NCBI GenBank assembly: GCA_000739515.1
Contig: DF820459.1
Span: forward strand, 556,597-620,596
Reading direction: 5' to 3'
Source: Candidatus Moduliflexus flocculans
GTDB lineage: Bacteria; Moduliflexota; Moduliflexia; Moduliflexales; Moduliflexaceae
Length of the DNA: 64,000 nucleotides
A program made the position numbers and the translations under genes. Shown here one piece after another: positions 1 to 8,308 of the stretch. The notes beneath the pieces were generated by a model. That model searched no databases, had not been told where the DNA came from, and was given only the letters and a program-made list of their open reading frames with translations. Within the stretch, counting starts at the first letter, position 1, and every line of letters starts with the position of its first letter.

Positions 1-1091
1 ACGAGTTCCTGCGCAAGCGGGCGAGTTTCGCCGGTTGACAGGGTAACAAGAGACAGCGGCGACACCCAGACGGTTTTCTTCCGGCCAAACTTTGCAAGAC
101 CGCGTCCGGCGCTTGTGAGAAAGGATTGCGCATCCGCAGACCATGCCAGATCACGGCCTTGCGCCACCACAGCCACTTCGCCGGTTTTCACGTTTACGCG
201 ATAAAATCTCTGCGCGTCGCCTTCGGTGCTGTTGCCTGCGTGACGGCCATAGATCACGCGATCAGAGTCGCCTGGAATGGCGAAGAGATTGTCGGCAAAC
301 GGCGAGAGATCGTCATCCCAGGTAAATGGCAGTGCGATTTCATTTATTTGCACGCCATCGTCTCGCAGGACGAGCAACCGAGATTGGCTATTTTGAGCGG
401 CTTCTGGCGAGACGAAGGCTTCCGCAATCAGGGTAGTTTCGTTCACCCACGCCGCTGCGCGTAAATCGCCGGGAAGCTCGACATGGCGGCCTGTTGCGAG
501 ATCGAGAATCCGGGCGGCAGGCGTTGATTCGCCCCAGGTTGAAATATAGAGCCGATGGTTATCAGGATTCCACGCAGTTTTCACGCCCGCGCCGAGTTTG
601 TGCGTCTGCCGCGTCGCAATGTCAAAGAGTTCGAGTTGCCATTGTCCGTCAGCGCTCACGAGATAAATGAGCTTGTCGCGGCTCGGCGCGATGCTTTCAA
701 TGCCGATGTATCTATCCGGAAGGGGAGCCAGTTCGGTCACTGGCCCGCCGCGTTCCGCAACTGTGCAAAGTGTGCTGCCTTGCGCCGTCTCGCGGACGAA
801 TGCAATCGTCTGCCTGTCAGCTAACCACATCGGCGCGTAATCGTCGGCATCGCCATCTGTGATTTGTATGCGCTTCGCGCCTGCCGCATCAATCCGCCAG
901 AGATGATAATGGCTCGGCTGCGAACCTGACTCGTAGTAACGCGCCGAATAGACGATGTCAGCCGTTGAATTGTCGGCGGCGAACGCGGATACACCGCAAA
1001 ACAGTCCAAAATTGGCCAACATTAGCAGAAAAGCAGCACAACATGTTAAAAATTTCAAACATCGATTATAATCAAAATATTTTTTTATCAT
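1..1091 (-). CDS. WD40-like/TolB-type beta-propeller protein, 3' part outside window
   Basis: The minus-strand frame stays open from an ATG at 1091 to the window edge, about 363 codons, so the C-terminus is missing. The first ~40 residues form a signal peptide: basic start, hydrophobic stretch around LLMLANFGLF, and an AFA-A cleavage site, which points to export. The rest alternates short strands with turns such as LWRIDAAG, IAPSRDKLIYLVS and LYISTWGES, the rhythm of TolB/PD40 propeller blades like those in DPP-IV-type peptidase N-domains. A C-terminal peptidase domain could lie beyond position 1, so it could be a propeller-only protein or the N-terminal half of a prolyl oligopeptidase-like enzyme. 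It is downstream of the purine genes on the same strand, but about 500 bases away, so co-transcription is doubtful. The fold class is fairly sure; the function is unknown. Confidence 0.6.
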   Translation of the reverse strand, partial: MIKKYFDYNRCLKFLTCCAAFLLMLANFGLFCGVSAFAADNSTADIVYSARYYESGSQPSHYHLWRIDAAGAKRIQITDGDADDYAPMWLADRQTIAFVRETAQGSTLCTVAERGGPVTELAPLPDRYIGIESIAPSRDKLIYLVSADGQWQLELFDIATRQTHKLGAGVKTAWNPDNHRLYISTWGESTPAARILDLATGRHVELPGDLRAAAWVNETTLIAEAFVSPEAAQNSQSRLLVLRDDGVQINEIALPFTWDDDLSPFADNLFAIPGDSDRVIYGRHAGNSTEGDAQRFYRVNVKTGEVAVVAQGRDLAWSADAQSFLTSAGRGLAKFGRKKTVWVSPLSLVTLSTGETRPLAQEL

Positions 1092-1145
1092 ATTTGTTGG
1101 GTTAAGAATCCCATCAGAGTCGAAAACTCTGACGGGATTGCGTTG

Positions 1146-1234
1146 TTGTTATCGCGTCTGAAGATGCGCAACGATGTTTATGAAAAATCTTCAAGCCGTC
1201 GTCTTCTTCGAACATGCCGGATTACTCGCGTTTT
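1146..1234 (-). pseudogene. Degenerate copy of the purQ 3' end
   Basis: About 89 bases here match 1576-1664, the 3' end of purQ, with scattered substitutions and one indel. Read on the minus strand the copy still shows the DGLKIF element of the PurQ C-terminus, then loses frame. The 89-codon gene at 1252-1521 lies exactly between this remnant and the intact end. This is either an old duplication or a trace of integration at the gene end. Confidence 0.65.
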
Positions 1235-1251
1235 CGAATCGAGCAGATATT

Positions 1252-1521
1252 TCATGATGACGCCTCATGTGGAAACATAAATGACTCTCTGAATTCAAGC
1301 ATATCCTTTTTCAACTGTTCCCCATAACCGGCCAAATGCGCGGGATCATTTTCGGCCCTTTGAACGATTGCAGCCCATTTCGAAGGGGATTGCTCCGTAT
1401 AATTCTCGAATTCCTGCTCTAAATGGGCTAATGAATCTGCATCAAGTCGTGACAGTTCCTCTTTTGCTCTATCTGGAAGGAGATTGAGGTTAAATCTCTG
1501 TTCTGTGATCGCGACTCGCAT
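1252..1521 (-). CDS. Small hypothetical protein (89 aa)
   Basis: I do not recognise this gene. The product is 89 residues, acidic and probably all helical, with charged stretches such as DRAKEELSRLDADSLAHLEQEFENY and no membrane segment or signal peptide. An AGAGG ribosome site lies about eight bases before the ATG at 1521, so it is likely translated. Size and charge pattern resemble small antitoxin-like proteins, but no PIN or RelE partner lies next to it. It sits between the intact 3' end of purQ and a degenerate copy of that end, which suggests that it arrived as a small insertion or by duplication. A coding role is likely and the function is open. Confidence 0.5.
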   Translation of the reverse strand: MRVAITEQRFNLNLLPDRAKEELSRLDADSLAHLEQEFENYTEQSPSKWAAIVQRAENDPAHLAGYGEQLKKDMLEFRESFMFPHEASS

Positions 1522-1578
1522 GATATTTTCCTCTTAAAATTCCCTGTCCAGGTTTTACGCTGAACAGGGCTGATATTG

Positions 1579-2400
1579 TTATCGCGTTCGAATATGCGCG
1601 ACGATGTTTTTGAAAATCTTCAAGCCGTCGCCTTCTTCGGAAATGCCCGGCTGCTCACGTTTCAGCCGCGCCCAATCCGGGCGATTGTAGAGCGATAGGC
1701 ACGCTTCCGGGTGCGGCATCATGCCGAGCACCTGGCCGGTCGGATCGGTCAATCCGGCGCAATTCAGTTCCGAGCCGTTCGGATTCAGCGGATAATCGGC
1801 GGTCGGATTCCCTTGCTCGTCGGCGTAACTGAGGCAGTTCAACGTCTTTTCGAGAATCGCTTGCCGCGTGGCGTCGTCTTTGATCACCAATTGCCCTTCG
1901 CCGTGTCTGACCGGCAGATAAAGCGTATCGAGTCCATTTAAAAACGGCGTTTTCGCGTTCGGCGTCACGGTGCAGCGACACCAGCGGTCTTCGAATTTCC
2001 CTGACACGTTGCGCGTCAGCGTGACCTCTTGCGCGATGTTTCCGCCGATGTTCGGCAGCAAGCCCATTTTGACCAGCATTTGAAAGCCGTTGCAGACGCC
2101 GAGAACGAATTTGCCGTCTGCGAGAAATTTTCGGATGTCGTCAATGAACGTCTGCCCGGATGGCAGCGTTTTGTAGAGAATCTTGTTCGCCATGACCTTG
2201 CCGGAGGCGATGTCGTCGCCGAACGAAAAGCCGCCCGGAAAGTTCAGAATATCGAAGGCGTGAATCGAAAAGCCGTCCACGAGAATATCGTTCGCGTGGA
2301 CAATCGCAGCTTCGGCGCCAGCCAGCCGATACGCCGCCGCCATTTCTTCCTCGCAGTTGATGCCGAAACCGGTGATGATAAGCGCGTTGACCTGTTTCAT
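1579..2400 (-). CDS. purQ: Phosphoribosylformylglycinamidine synthase, glutaminase subunit
   Basis: This is the glutaminase of FGAM synthase. It releases ammonia from glutamine for the PurL reaction in the fourth step of purine synthesis, in the cytoplasm. The class-I amidotransferase triad is visible: Cys103 in GVCNGFQ, and His230 and Glu232 in MMPHPEA. At 273 residues it is the long form, equivalent to the C-terminal glutaminase part of the one-chain E. coli enzyme, rather than the ~225-residue Bacillus form. It follows purL on the same strand. The 98-base gap between them is almost filled by a palindromic repeat (2413-2500). A degenerate duplicate of its 3' end lies at 1146-1234. Identification is firm. 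Confidence 0.95.
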   Translation of the reverse strand: MKQVNALIITGFGINCEEEMAAAYRLAGAEAAIVHANDILVDGFSIHAFDILNFPGGFSFGDDIASGKVMANKILYKTLPSGQTFIDDIRKFLADGKFVLGVCNGFQMLVKMGLLPNIGGNIAQEVTLTRNVSGKFEDRWCRCTVTPNAKTPFLNGLDTLYLPVRHGEGQLVIKDDATRQAILEKTLNCLSYADEQGNPTADYPLNPNGSELNCAGLTDPTGQVLGMMPHPEACLSLYNRPDWARLKREQPGISEEGDGLKIFKNIVAHIRTR

Positions 2401-2412
2401 GAAAATATATTG

Positions 2413-2500
2413 AATAGAACACTGATTGGGCTGATTAGGCTGAAAAAATCTGATTTTTATCAGTGGAAATCAGCAAAATCAGTCCAATCAGTGTTCTATT
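2413..2500. repeat. Palindromic repeat at the purL/purQ junction (family A)
   Basis: The arms 2413-2436 and 2477-2500 are inverted repeats of 24 bases with one mismatch, both containing AGAACACTGAT. The right arm overlaps the purL stop codon (2499-2501), and the left arm ends 12 bases before the purQ start. A relative with the same ends lies at 60030-60142 between two genes of another operon. It contains no ORF and looks like a small MITE or REP-type element that tolerates read-through. Confidence 0.85.
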
Positions 2501-5500
2501 ACCGCGTTAAACCGTTCTTCCACGCCTTCAGCAGCGTTTCGACCGGGAGATTGACAAGTGGTTCGTTTCCATTCGTGATCTTCAAATTCGTTTCCAGCGT
2601 CACGCGCCCCAGCCGCGTCGCCATGCCGCCGAAATGCGCCTCGAATTCGGCCTGACGCTCCGGCCTGACGCTGACGAGAAAGCGCGAATGCGATTCCGAA
2701 AAGAGGGCTGCCGGAACGCTGAGAGATTGACAGAGCGGCGCGAGATCGAGCGCTGCGCCGAAATCGCCGCCGAACGCGCATTCCGCGACTGCGACCGCCA
2801 ATCCGCCGTCGGAAAGGTCGTGGCTCGATTCGATCAGATGCGCTTGATTCGCTTCCATGACCTTTAAATAGAGCGCTTTCGCCGCATCTTTGCGGACAAC
2901 CGGCACGTTTGCGCCGAGTTCGCCGAATAAGCGGTAAAATTCCGATCCGCCGAGTTCGTCGTAGGTTGCGCCGAGCAGATAGACCGCGTCGCCGTCGGCC
3001 TTGAATTCGCTCGTGACGGTCTGGCGCACGTCCTCAATTTTCGCAACCATCGAATAAAGTATCGTCGGCGGCACGGAAATTTTCTGGCCGTCCGCCTTAA
3101 AATCGTTCTTCATGCTGTCTTTGCCCGACGTGAGCGGAATGTCGAAGAAGGTCGCCATGTCGCGCAGCGCCTCGCACATTTGCACGAGTTTCGCGAGTTT
3201 GACCTTGCCGTCGGGATTGTTGGCGGCGTCATAGACCGAATCCGGGACGCAGAAATTATCGTTCACCGTCCAGAAAAGGTTCGTGTTTTCCGCGATATTC
3301 GGCAGCCTGCCGCCGACCGAAATGATTTGCCGCACCGCCTCGTCGAACGAACCGGCGGACATCTGATAGGCGTCAAGATCGCCGTAGCGCGGCAGAATGC
3401 CGTTGGAAATCGCGATTCCTTCATACGAATCGAAGCCGAGCCGCATTACCGCCGCGTCTTGCGGCGCGACGCCTTTCGCGCCCATCAGCGGCTTGATCAC
3501 GGTTTTGCCTTTGACTTCGTGGTCGTACTGCCGAATCACGTTTTCCCGCGAGCAGATGTTCAGGCTGCCGAGCAAGCGCACGAGCAGGTCGTTGTAATCG
3601 AGCGTTTCGGGGAGTTGCGGCTCGCGTAACGCCGGTTTCTCCCATCGCGCCTCAAGGTATTTGCGCGGCACGCCCTCATGCAAAAATTCGAGGTCGAGGC
3701 AGGCGACATGGCGGTCGTCATAGCGCACATCAAGCAGGCCGTTCGCCGTGAATTCGCCGATATCGGAGAGTTCGACTTCCATTTCCCGCGCCATCTTGAA
3801 AAGCGCGTCTTGCTGCGCCGGTTCGACCACGAGCGTCATGCGCTCCTGCGATTCGGAGACGAAAATTTCCCAGGGGCGCAATCCGGCGTATTTGAGCGGC
3901 ACGCGCTCCAAATTAATGATCGCGCCGCCGCTGATTTGCGCCAATTCGCCGATGGACGACGACAGGCCGCCCGCGCCATTGTCCGTGCTGCATTTCACCA
4001 GCCCGGCGCGGCAGGCGCGTTCGAGAAAATCGGACATCAGCTTTTGCGTGATCGGGCTGCCGATCTGCACGGCGGATTGCGGCGAATGCTCGTCAATTTC
4101 GGCGGAAGAAAAGGTCGCGCCGTGAATGCCGTCTTTGCCGACGCGCCCGCCCGCCATGACGATCCGGTCGCCCGCGTCAATCGGCTTTTCCCACGAATTG
4201 CGCCCGTTGTACGCCGCAGGCATGACGCCGCCCGTGCCGCAATAGACCAGCGGTTTTCCGGCGTAGCGGTCGTCGAACACAATCGCGCCGTTGACCGTCG
4301 GAATGCCCGATTTGTTGCCGCCGTCCTCGATCCCTTTGCGCACGCCGTCGAAAATCCGTTTCGGGTGCAATTGGCCGGTCAGCAGCGGCTTGTCATAGAA
4401 CGGCGAGCCGAAGCAGAGCACGTTCGTATTGAAGAGCAGCCGCGCCCCGCCGACGCCCGTGCCGAGCGGATCGCGGTTGTTGCCGACGATGCCGGTAATC
4501 GCGCCGCCGTACGGGTCAATCGCGGAGGGGGAGTTGTGCGTTTCGACTTTCCAGACAAAGAGCGACTGATCGTTGATGCGCACGACGCCCGCATTATCGG
4601 AAAATACTTTCACAAGCCAGCGATTCCCCCGCGCTTCGAGATGCTGCCGCACCGTTTCAGTGGCGTTGCGAATGTAGGTTTTGAAGAGCGAATCAATCTC
4701 TTTCGTTTCGCCGGTTTCGGCGTTTTCGTAGCGAATCACGGCGCTGAATTCTTTGTGTTTGCAATGCTCCGACCACGTTTGCGCGAGGACTTCGAGTTCG
4801 CAGTCGGTCGGCAGTTCCGACAGCCCCGCCGCCTTGCGTTTGGCCTGCACCGCCGGATCACGGAAATACGCCTGAATCGCCTTCATTTCTTCCAAATTCA
4901 GCGACAGCACTTTCGTTTTCGAGAGTTCTAACAACTCGCTGTCTCTGACAAAAATATTGACCGTTTCGACCTCGTTATGCGCCTTCATCAGCACTTCCGG
5001 CACGTATTCGAACGCCCGCCGCGCCGCCGCGCCGCTCGAATCGTCGGCAAAGACGCCGTAATCGAAATGATGAATCAGCTTGTTGCCGAGCAGGTTTTCG
5101 GCAATCGCCCGCAGTTGGTCGCGGTTGAGCGGCTGTTCGATCAAAAACACCTCTTTCGTGTAAATATGCTGTGTGTTCGTGTCGAGCGAGACATTCAGGA
5201 AATCGGCGAGCGATTTCTGCGCGGACGTGCCTTCGTCGTCGGTCACGCCGGGCAGCTTCGCGACCGTGATGAACGCGCCGCAGCCGGGATCGTGATAAAA
5301 TTCATTGATTTTGACCTCGTTGATCACGGCGTCTTTCAGGCAGAGATTGGCGAAGTCGCGAATCTGCTGCGCCGGAAGGTCATAGACGACCGAAAAGATT
5401 TTCGAGCGCTTGACGCGCCCGGTCGGAATTCCGAGATATTTCGCCGCGCTATCCGCGACCTTTTCGCCCTCGACATCGCGGATGCGGGGCTGTAAAAACA

Positions 5501-5528
5501 ATTGAATATGCGTGATAGTGTGTGTCAT
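2499..5528 (-). CDS. purL: Phosphoribosylformylglycinamidine synthase, synthetase subunit (long form)
   Basis: This ATP-dependent amidotransferase makes formylglycinamidine ribonucleotide from FGAR, using ammonia delivered by PurQ. The 1009-residue chain begins with a PurS-like domain (about residues 1-110, starting MTHTITHIQLFLQP). It continues with the duplicated PurM-like catalytic halves, seen in ETHNSPSAIDPYGGAITG, GGRVGKDGIHGATFSS, STDNGAGGLSSS and HDLSDGGLAVAVAEC. Length plus PurQ (1009 + 273) matches the ~1295-residue single-chain E. coli PurL, so this is that enzyme divided at the glutaminase boundary. Bacillus-type PurL is only ~740 residues and needs a separate PurS. The stop codon coincides with the end of a dispersed palindrome. 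Identification is firm. Confidence 0.95.
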   Translation of the reverse strand: MTHTITHIQLFLQPRIRDVEGEKVADSAAKYLGIPTGRVKRSKIFSVVYDLPAQQIRDFANLCLKDAVINEVKINEFYHDPGCGAFITVAKLPGVTDDEGTSAQKSLADFLNVSLDTNTQHIYTKEVFLIEQPLNRDQLRAIAENLLGNKLIHHFDYGVFADDSSGAAARRAFEYVPEVLMKAHNEVETVNIFVRDSELLELSKTKVLSLNLEEMKAIQAYFRDPAVQAKRKAAGLSELPTDCELEVLAQTWSEHCKHKEFSAVIRYENAETGETKEIDSLFKTYIRNATETVRQHLEARGNRWLVKVFSDNAGVVRINDQSLFVWKVETHNSPSAIDPYGGAITGIVGNNRDPLGTGVGGARLLFNTNVLCFGSPFYDKPLLTGQLHPKRIFDGVRKGIEDGGNKSGIPTVNGAIVFDDRYAGKPLVYCGTGGVMPAAYNGRNSWEKPIDAGDRIVMAGGRVGKDGIHGATFSSAEIDEHSPQSAVQIGSPITQKLMSDFLERACRAGLVKCSTDNGAGGLSSSIGELAQISGGAIINLERVPLKYAGLRPWEIFVSESQERMTLVVEPAQQDALFKMAREMEVELSDIGEFTANGLLDVRYDDRHVACLDLEFLHEGVPRKYLEARWEKPALREPQLPETLDYNDLLVRLLGSLNICSRENVIRQYDHEVKGKTVIKPLMGAKGVAPQDAAVMRLGFDSYEGIAISNGILPRYGDLDAYQMSAGSFDEAVRQIISVGGRLPNIAENTNLFWTVNDNFCVPDSVYDAANNPDGKVKLAKLVQMCEALRDMATFFDIPLTSGKDSMKNDFKADGQKISVPPTILYSMVAKIEDVRQTVTSEFKADGDAVYLLGATYDELGGSEFYRLFGELGANVPVVRKDAAKALYLKVMEANQAHLIESSHDLSDGGLAVAVAECAFGGDFGAALDLAPLCQSLSVPAALFSESHSRFLVSVRPERQAEFEAHFGGMATRLGRVTLETNLKITNGNEPLVNLPVETLLKAWKNGLTR

Positions 5529-5550
5529 TGTCGTGTCCTTGAAAATAAAG

Positions 5551-5940
5551 TTAATCCCAAATGGTTCGAATGCCCGTTACTGCCGCGAATTTGCTATCGC
5601 TGGAAATGAGTGGAACATCAAGCCATTTGGCAGTTGCGAGAATTAGTCGGTCATGAAGTTCGTAAAAATTTACCGTTTGAGCGACTCTTAAAATTTCGGG
5701 CGTCAAATTGACAATCATGTATTTCGATGACGATTCGATTCGGCGCAACGTTTCCTGCAAATCAATAGGGATTCGTTTCTTCTCAGCCAAATACATAATT
5801 TCCATCAAACTGACGACAGAAACAAGCAAACAGTCGTCTTGTTTTCCGATGTTATCCAAAATCGTTGCAGCGGCGTTGCCGATTTTCCATTGTCCGCTGA
5901 GATGGCGTATAACAGCAACCGTATCCAGTAAATATCGCAT
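5551..5940 (-). CDS. PIN-domain ribonuclease toxin (VapC-type)
   Basis: A 129-residue PIN protein, expected to be a metal-dependent RNase acting as a toxin in the cytoplasm. The four acidic positions of the fold are present: Asp6 in LLDTVAV, Glu47 in SLMEIMY, Asp97 in LHDRLILATA and Asp115 in ISSDSKF. The length is normal for the family. It lies two bases after the small gene at 5943-6188, which is the likely antitoxin, giving the usual antitoxin-toxin order. The pair sits just upstream of purL on the same strand. The targeted RNA cannot be told from sequence. Confidence 0.85.
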   Translation of the reverse strand: MRYLLDTVAVIRHLSGQWKIGNAAATILDNIGKQDDCLLVSVVSLMEIMYLAEKKRIPIDLQETLRRIESSSKYMIVNLTPEILRVAQTVNFYELHDRLILATAKWLDVPLISSDSKFAAVTGIRTIWD

Positions 5941-5942
5941 AT

Positions 5943-6188
5943 TTACACCGTCCGATTCAGTATGATTTCTTGTAATTCTCGTCGTACGTCTCGAACATCT
6001 TTTTCCAAGTCAATAAGCTTTTCGAAACCGACATCTTTCCAAATCCCCTTCAAACTTTGATCTGATAGAGGTTTCGGATATTTTTCCAGAATTGAATCAA
6101 TATAGCGTTTGACAATATAAAGCTCTTCTTCCGGTATTCTGGAGAGTTCCTGAATAATTTCGCTTTTCGCGATTGCGGCAGTATTCAT
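5943..6188 (-). CDS. Antitoxin partner of the PIN toxin
   Basis: An 81-residue acidic and helical protein, preceded by a GAGG ribosome site. Its central part (IPEEELYIVKRYIDSILEKY) resembles the short helical DUF2281-like or VapB-like antitoxins that precede PIN toxins, with a charged C-terminus (DLEKDVRDVRREL) suited to binding the toxin. The toxin gene starts two bases after the stop, so translation is coupled. By analogy it should neutralise the toxin and repress its own promoter. The family assignment is inferred from size, composition and position rather than from a decisive motif. Confidence 0.7.
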   Translation of the reverse strand: MNTAAIAKSEIIQELSRIPEEELYIVKRYIDSILEKYPKPLSDQSLKGIWKDVGFEKLIDLEKDVRDVRRELQEIILNRTV

Positions 6189-6227
6189 ATTTTCCCTCTA
6201 TGTTCTTAATTTATTCGATGTCGCGAG

Positions 6228-7124
6228 TTATGAAAGGCAATATTCTCCCTGAATCCGCACGATTGCGCCACCGCCGAACCAGACGCGCTGTTCCTGATTG
6301 CCGTCCGGTTTCGCCAATAATTTCACGCAATTTGACTGATCCCGCAGGCCGTTCTGCTCTAATGAAATCGGACGGCCATCCCACTGGTCATGCTTCAGGA
6401 GATAATAGCCGAACGCCGCATTGCCAGAGCCAGTTGCGGGGTCTTCGAGATAGCCGAAGGTCGGCGCAAAGACGCGGGTGCGGTAAGCATTCTCGTCATT
6501 CGCCACATCGTCCGTAAAGACCGTCATAATATCGAGCGCGTGATTCAGGCAGAACTGCTTGAGTTCTTGCAAATCGGGGTGGAGCGACAGGACGGATTGC
6601 AGGTTGTTGAGCGGCACGATCAAAGTTTTTAATCCGGCGTGAATACTGGCGAGCGGCAGCGTATCGCTGATTGCTTCGGGCGAGATGCGCAACGCGGCGG
6701 CCAGCGTCTCGTTTTGGACGGCGCAGCGGGAAAAAGTCGGCTCCGGCGCGGAAATATAGACCGCGTTTTCCTGCGGAATGCGATTCTCCACCAACAGCCG
6801 CGCCTTCGACGTGCTGATATTCACAAAAGGCTGTTTCAGCAGATCGTCGCGCTGTTTAATCAGATCGTACATGATCGCGATGGTGGCGTGACCGCAGAAT
6901 TCGACTTCCCGTTCCGACGAGTAATAGCGCAGATCGAAAGCGTCGCGGTCAACCTGCCGGACATAACCGACTTCGCTGACAAAGCCCTTCAATTCATGGG
7001 CGATGCGCAGCATCTCCTCTTCGGAAAGTTCGTCCTGCTGGCGTAAATAAATGACTCCGGCGGGATTGCCGGAGGAATGTTCCGTCGCAAATGCGTCAAT
7101 TTTTTTGAATAACAATGTTTTCAT
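6228..7124 (-). CDS. PhzF-family isomerase/epimerase
   Basis: A 298-residue member of the PhzF family, cytoplasmic enzymes with two matching alpha/beta domains. Visible family marks are NPAGVI near residue 20, the catalytic-type glutamate Glu51 in GFVSEVGYV, EFCGHATIA near residue 80, and DPATGSGNAAFGYY in the C-terminal half. The length is typical. Members isomerise small metabolites (PhzF itself acts in phenazine synthesis), but there are no phenazine genes here, so the substrate is unknown. It stands alone among toxin-antitoxin genes. The family is certain; the reaction is not. Confidence 0.9.
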   Translation of the reverse strand: MKTLLFKKIDAFATEHSSGNPAGVIYLRQQDELSEEEMLRIAHELKGFVSEVGYVRQVDRDAFDLRYYSSEREVEFCGHATIAIMYDLIKQRDDLLKQPFVNISTSKARLLVENRIPQENAVYISAPEPTFSRCAVQNETLAAALRISPEAISDTLPLASIHAGLKTLIVPLNNLQSVLSLHPDLQELKQFCLNHALDIMTVFTDDVANDENAYRTRVFAPTFGYLEDPATGSGNAAFGYYLLKHDQWDGRPISLEQNGLRDQSNCVKLLAKPDGNQEQRVWFGGGAIVRIQGEYCLS

Positions 7125-7160
7125 AGAAGGTTTCCTATTGGATACTCAGAAGTATAATTT

Positions 7161-7397
7161 TTATTGGTGCTTCTTCTCCATATAGTCATAATATTCTTGT
7201 TTTGCATCCACGTCGCCTGGAACGATTCCCAAAATTTCATGAATTTCCGGATGCAGCACATATTGTTCCGAAGCGCGGAATTGCTCGATTAAGTCAGAGA
7301 TCAAGCCTGACATCGAAAGTTGATGCTGTTTGACATACTCTTCTAAAAACAAGACATCTATTTTGGGTAGCTCGACAGTCAATGACATGGTTTGCAT
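7161..7397 (-). CDS. DUF6364-like antitoxin-type protein
   Basis: A small protein beginning MQTMSLTVELPKIDVLFLEEYVK, with the strand-helix-helix pattern of DUF6364/ribbon-helix-helix antitoxins. Near the end it has HPEIHEILGIVPGDVDAKQEYYDYMEKK, a C-terminus typical of that group. A longer reading from 7415 is possible, but it would overlap the ribosome site GGAGG at 7403-7407. An ATG pair at 7400 and 7397 follows that site, and I prefer 7397. It overlaps the stop of the broken upstream gene (7397-7616). The usual PIN partner downstream is missing, so this may be an orphan antitoxin. Function is inferred from the family. Confidence 0.65.
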   Translation of the reverse strand: MQTMSLTVELPKIDVLFLEEYVKQHQLSMSGLISDLIEQFRASEQYVLHPEIHEILGIVPGDVDAKQEYYDYMEKKHQ

Positions 7398-7616
7398 CAT
7401 ATCCTCCTTTCGCATTCAGCCTCTATCGTGTGTGTCATCAGTTCAAGGTCGTCTGCGGCAATCGTTCCGGCGAAGCGCAGCAGGTCTTTTCCGGGAACGC
7501 CTCGCGGCATCAGCGCAGAGGTAAAATCCAGCACTTTCTGCTGCACGCCCGGCGTCAGCCGATTCACCGCCTGAATAATCTGTTCGACTAATGGCGAATA
7601 GGGGGGTAGATACCAT
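7397..7616 (-). pseudogene. Antitoxin-like gene frameshifted at a six-cytosine run
   Basis: From the ATG at 7616 the frame is lost at a run of six C (6 G on the + strand, 7601-7606). With five C the product would read MVSTPYSPLVEQIIQAVNRL and go on through QQKVLDFTSALM, GVPGKDLLRFAGTI and DDLELMTHTIEAECERRI to a stop overlapping the next start. That is the pattern of a known group of short antitoxins paired with PIN toxins. The rest of the frame is intact, so this is a very recent mutation, a homopolymer sequencing error, or a phase-variable tract. Confidence 0.7.
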
Positions 7617-7641
7617 AAGATGTTCTCTCCTGGTTATCATG

Positions 7642-8058
7642 TTACGCTTTTGCTTTATACGGGAGTTTGTATTGAGTGACAAGATGCTCAATCGCTTCGA
7701 ACTCCGGGTCTTTATGCACTAAAACTGCTCCCATATCCTGAGCTAATCCTGCAATACAGCAATCTGCGAACGACAGAGAATATCCGGCTTTCAGATTGCC
7801 GATAACGCGAATCAAATCACTATCCAATACCTCTTGCGTTATCGGCAAATCATTCAGCAAGCGCAGGCGTTCGCTGGCAATCTCTTCGCCCTGTTCGCGC
7901 AATGAGATATAATAGACTTCAATCTCGCTGATCATAGAAATCGCAAGCTCATGTCGTCCCTCAATCGTTTGAATGAGAAGTGTTTCTACCTCCTGAGCGC
8001 CTTCTTCGTTTTCAATGAACGCGAATAATGCAGAAGTGTCCAGCACATAGCGACTCAT
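7642..8058 (-). CDS. PIN-domain ribonuclease toxin (VapC-type)
   Basis: A 138-residue PIN protein. Acidic site residues are Asp7 in YVLDTSAL, Glu45 and Glu47 in ISEIEVYY, Asp99 in SFADCCIAGLA and Asp117 in HKDPEF. This arrangement is typical of VapC endoribonucleases. I place the start at the ATG at 8058, which overlaps the antitoxin stop as ATGA; an in-frame ATG at 8064 is the alternative. It forms a bicistron with the 75-residue gene upstream. It differs from the two neighbouring PIN proteins at 8570 and 9724, so this pair did not come from the same duplication. Confidence 0.87.
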   Translation of the reverse strand: MSRYVLDTSALFAFIENEEGAQEVETLLIQTIEGRHELAISMISEIEVYYISLREQGEEIASERLRLLNDLPITQEVLDSDLIRVIGNLKAGYSLSFADCCIAGLAQDMGAVLVHKDPEFEAIEHLVTQYKLPYKAKA

Positions 8059-8282
8059 AGCCACCGCTCCTGTTCGCGATCTTTCAGTAACGTTGCTGAT
8101 AAGCGCCCGTTGCCCGATCCTTTCAATTTTTGCAGAGCATCATACGCGCGTTGGCGTTTTGACATCTCAATGCCAATGTGTTGATCTTCGAAGATGACAG
8201 AAATCTTTGTATCATCCGGCAGCCGACTCTCCTGTAAAAGCCGCTGAAATTCCGATACTGTGATGTGCGCTAACGTTGACAT
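8055..8282 (-). CDS. Antitoxin partner of the 7642-8058 PIN toxin
   Basis: A 75-residue protein (start MSTLAHITVSEFQRLLQES) with a short N-terminal strand and helices, ending in a basic-acidic tail (LLKDREQERWL). Size, the translational overlap with the toxin start, and the gene order make it the antitoxin. A leftover of the duplicated block (tail of the NB-ARC gene and spacer, 8300-8360) lies directly upstream of its start. No DNA-binding motif is obvious to me, so its role as a self-repressor is inferred only. Confidence 0.7.
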   Translation of the reverse strand: MSTLAHITVSEFQRLLQESRLPDDTKISVIFEDQHIGIEMSKRQRAYDALQKLKGSGNGRLSATLLKDREQERWL

Positions 8283-8308
8283 GTTTCATCCTTTCTATTC
8301 ATGAGATG

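Noticed and set aside
3678-4931. Open frame of 417 codons on the + strand
   Set aside because: It is antisense to the middle of purL, where codon bias keeps the opposite frame open. It has no domain, no ribosome site and arginine-rich shadow composition.
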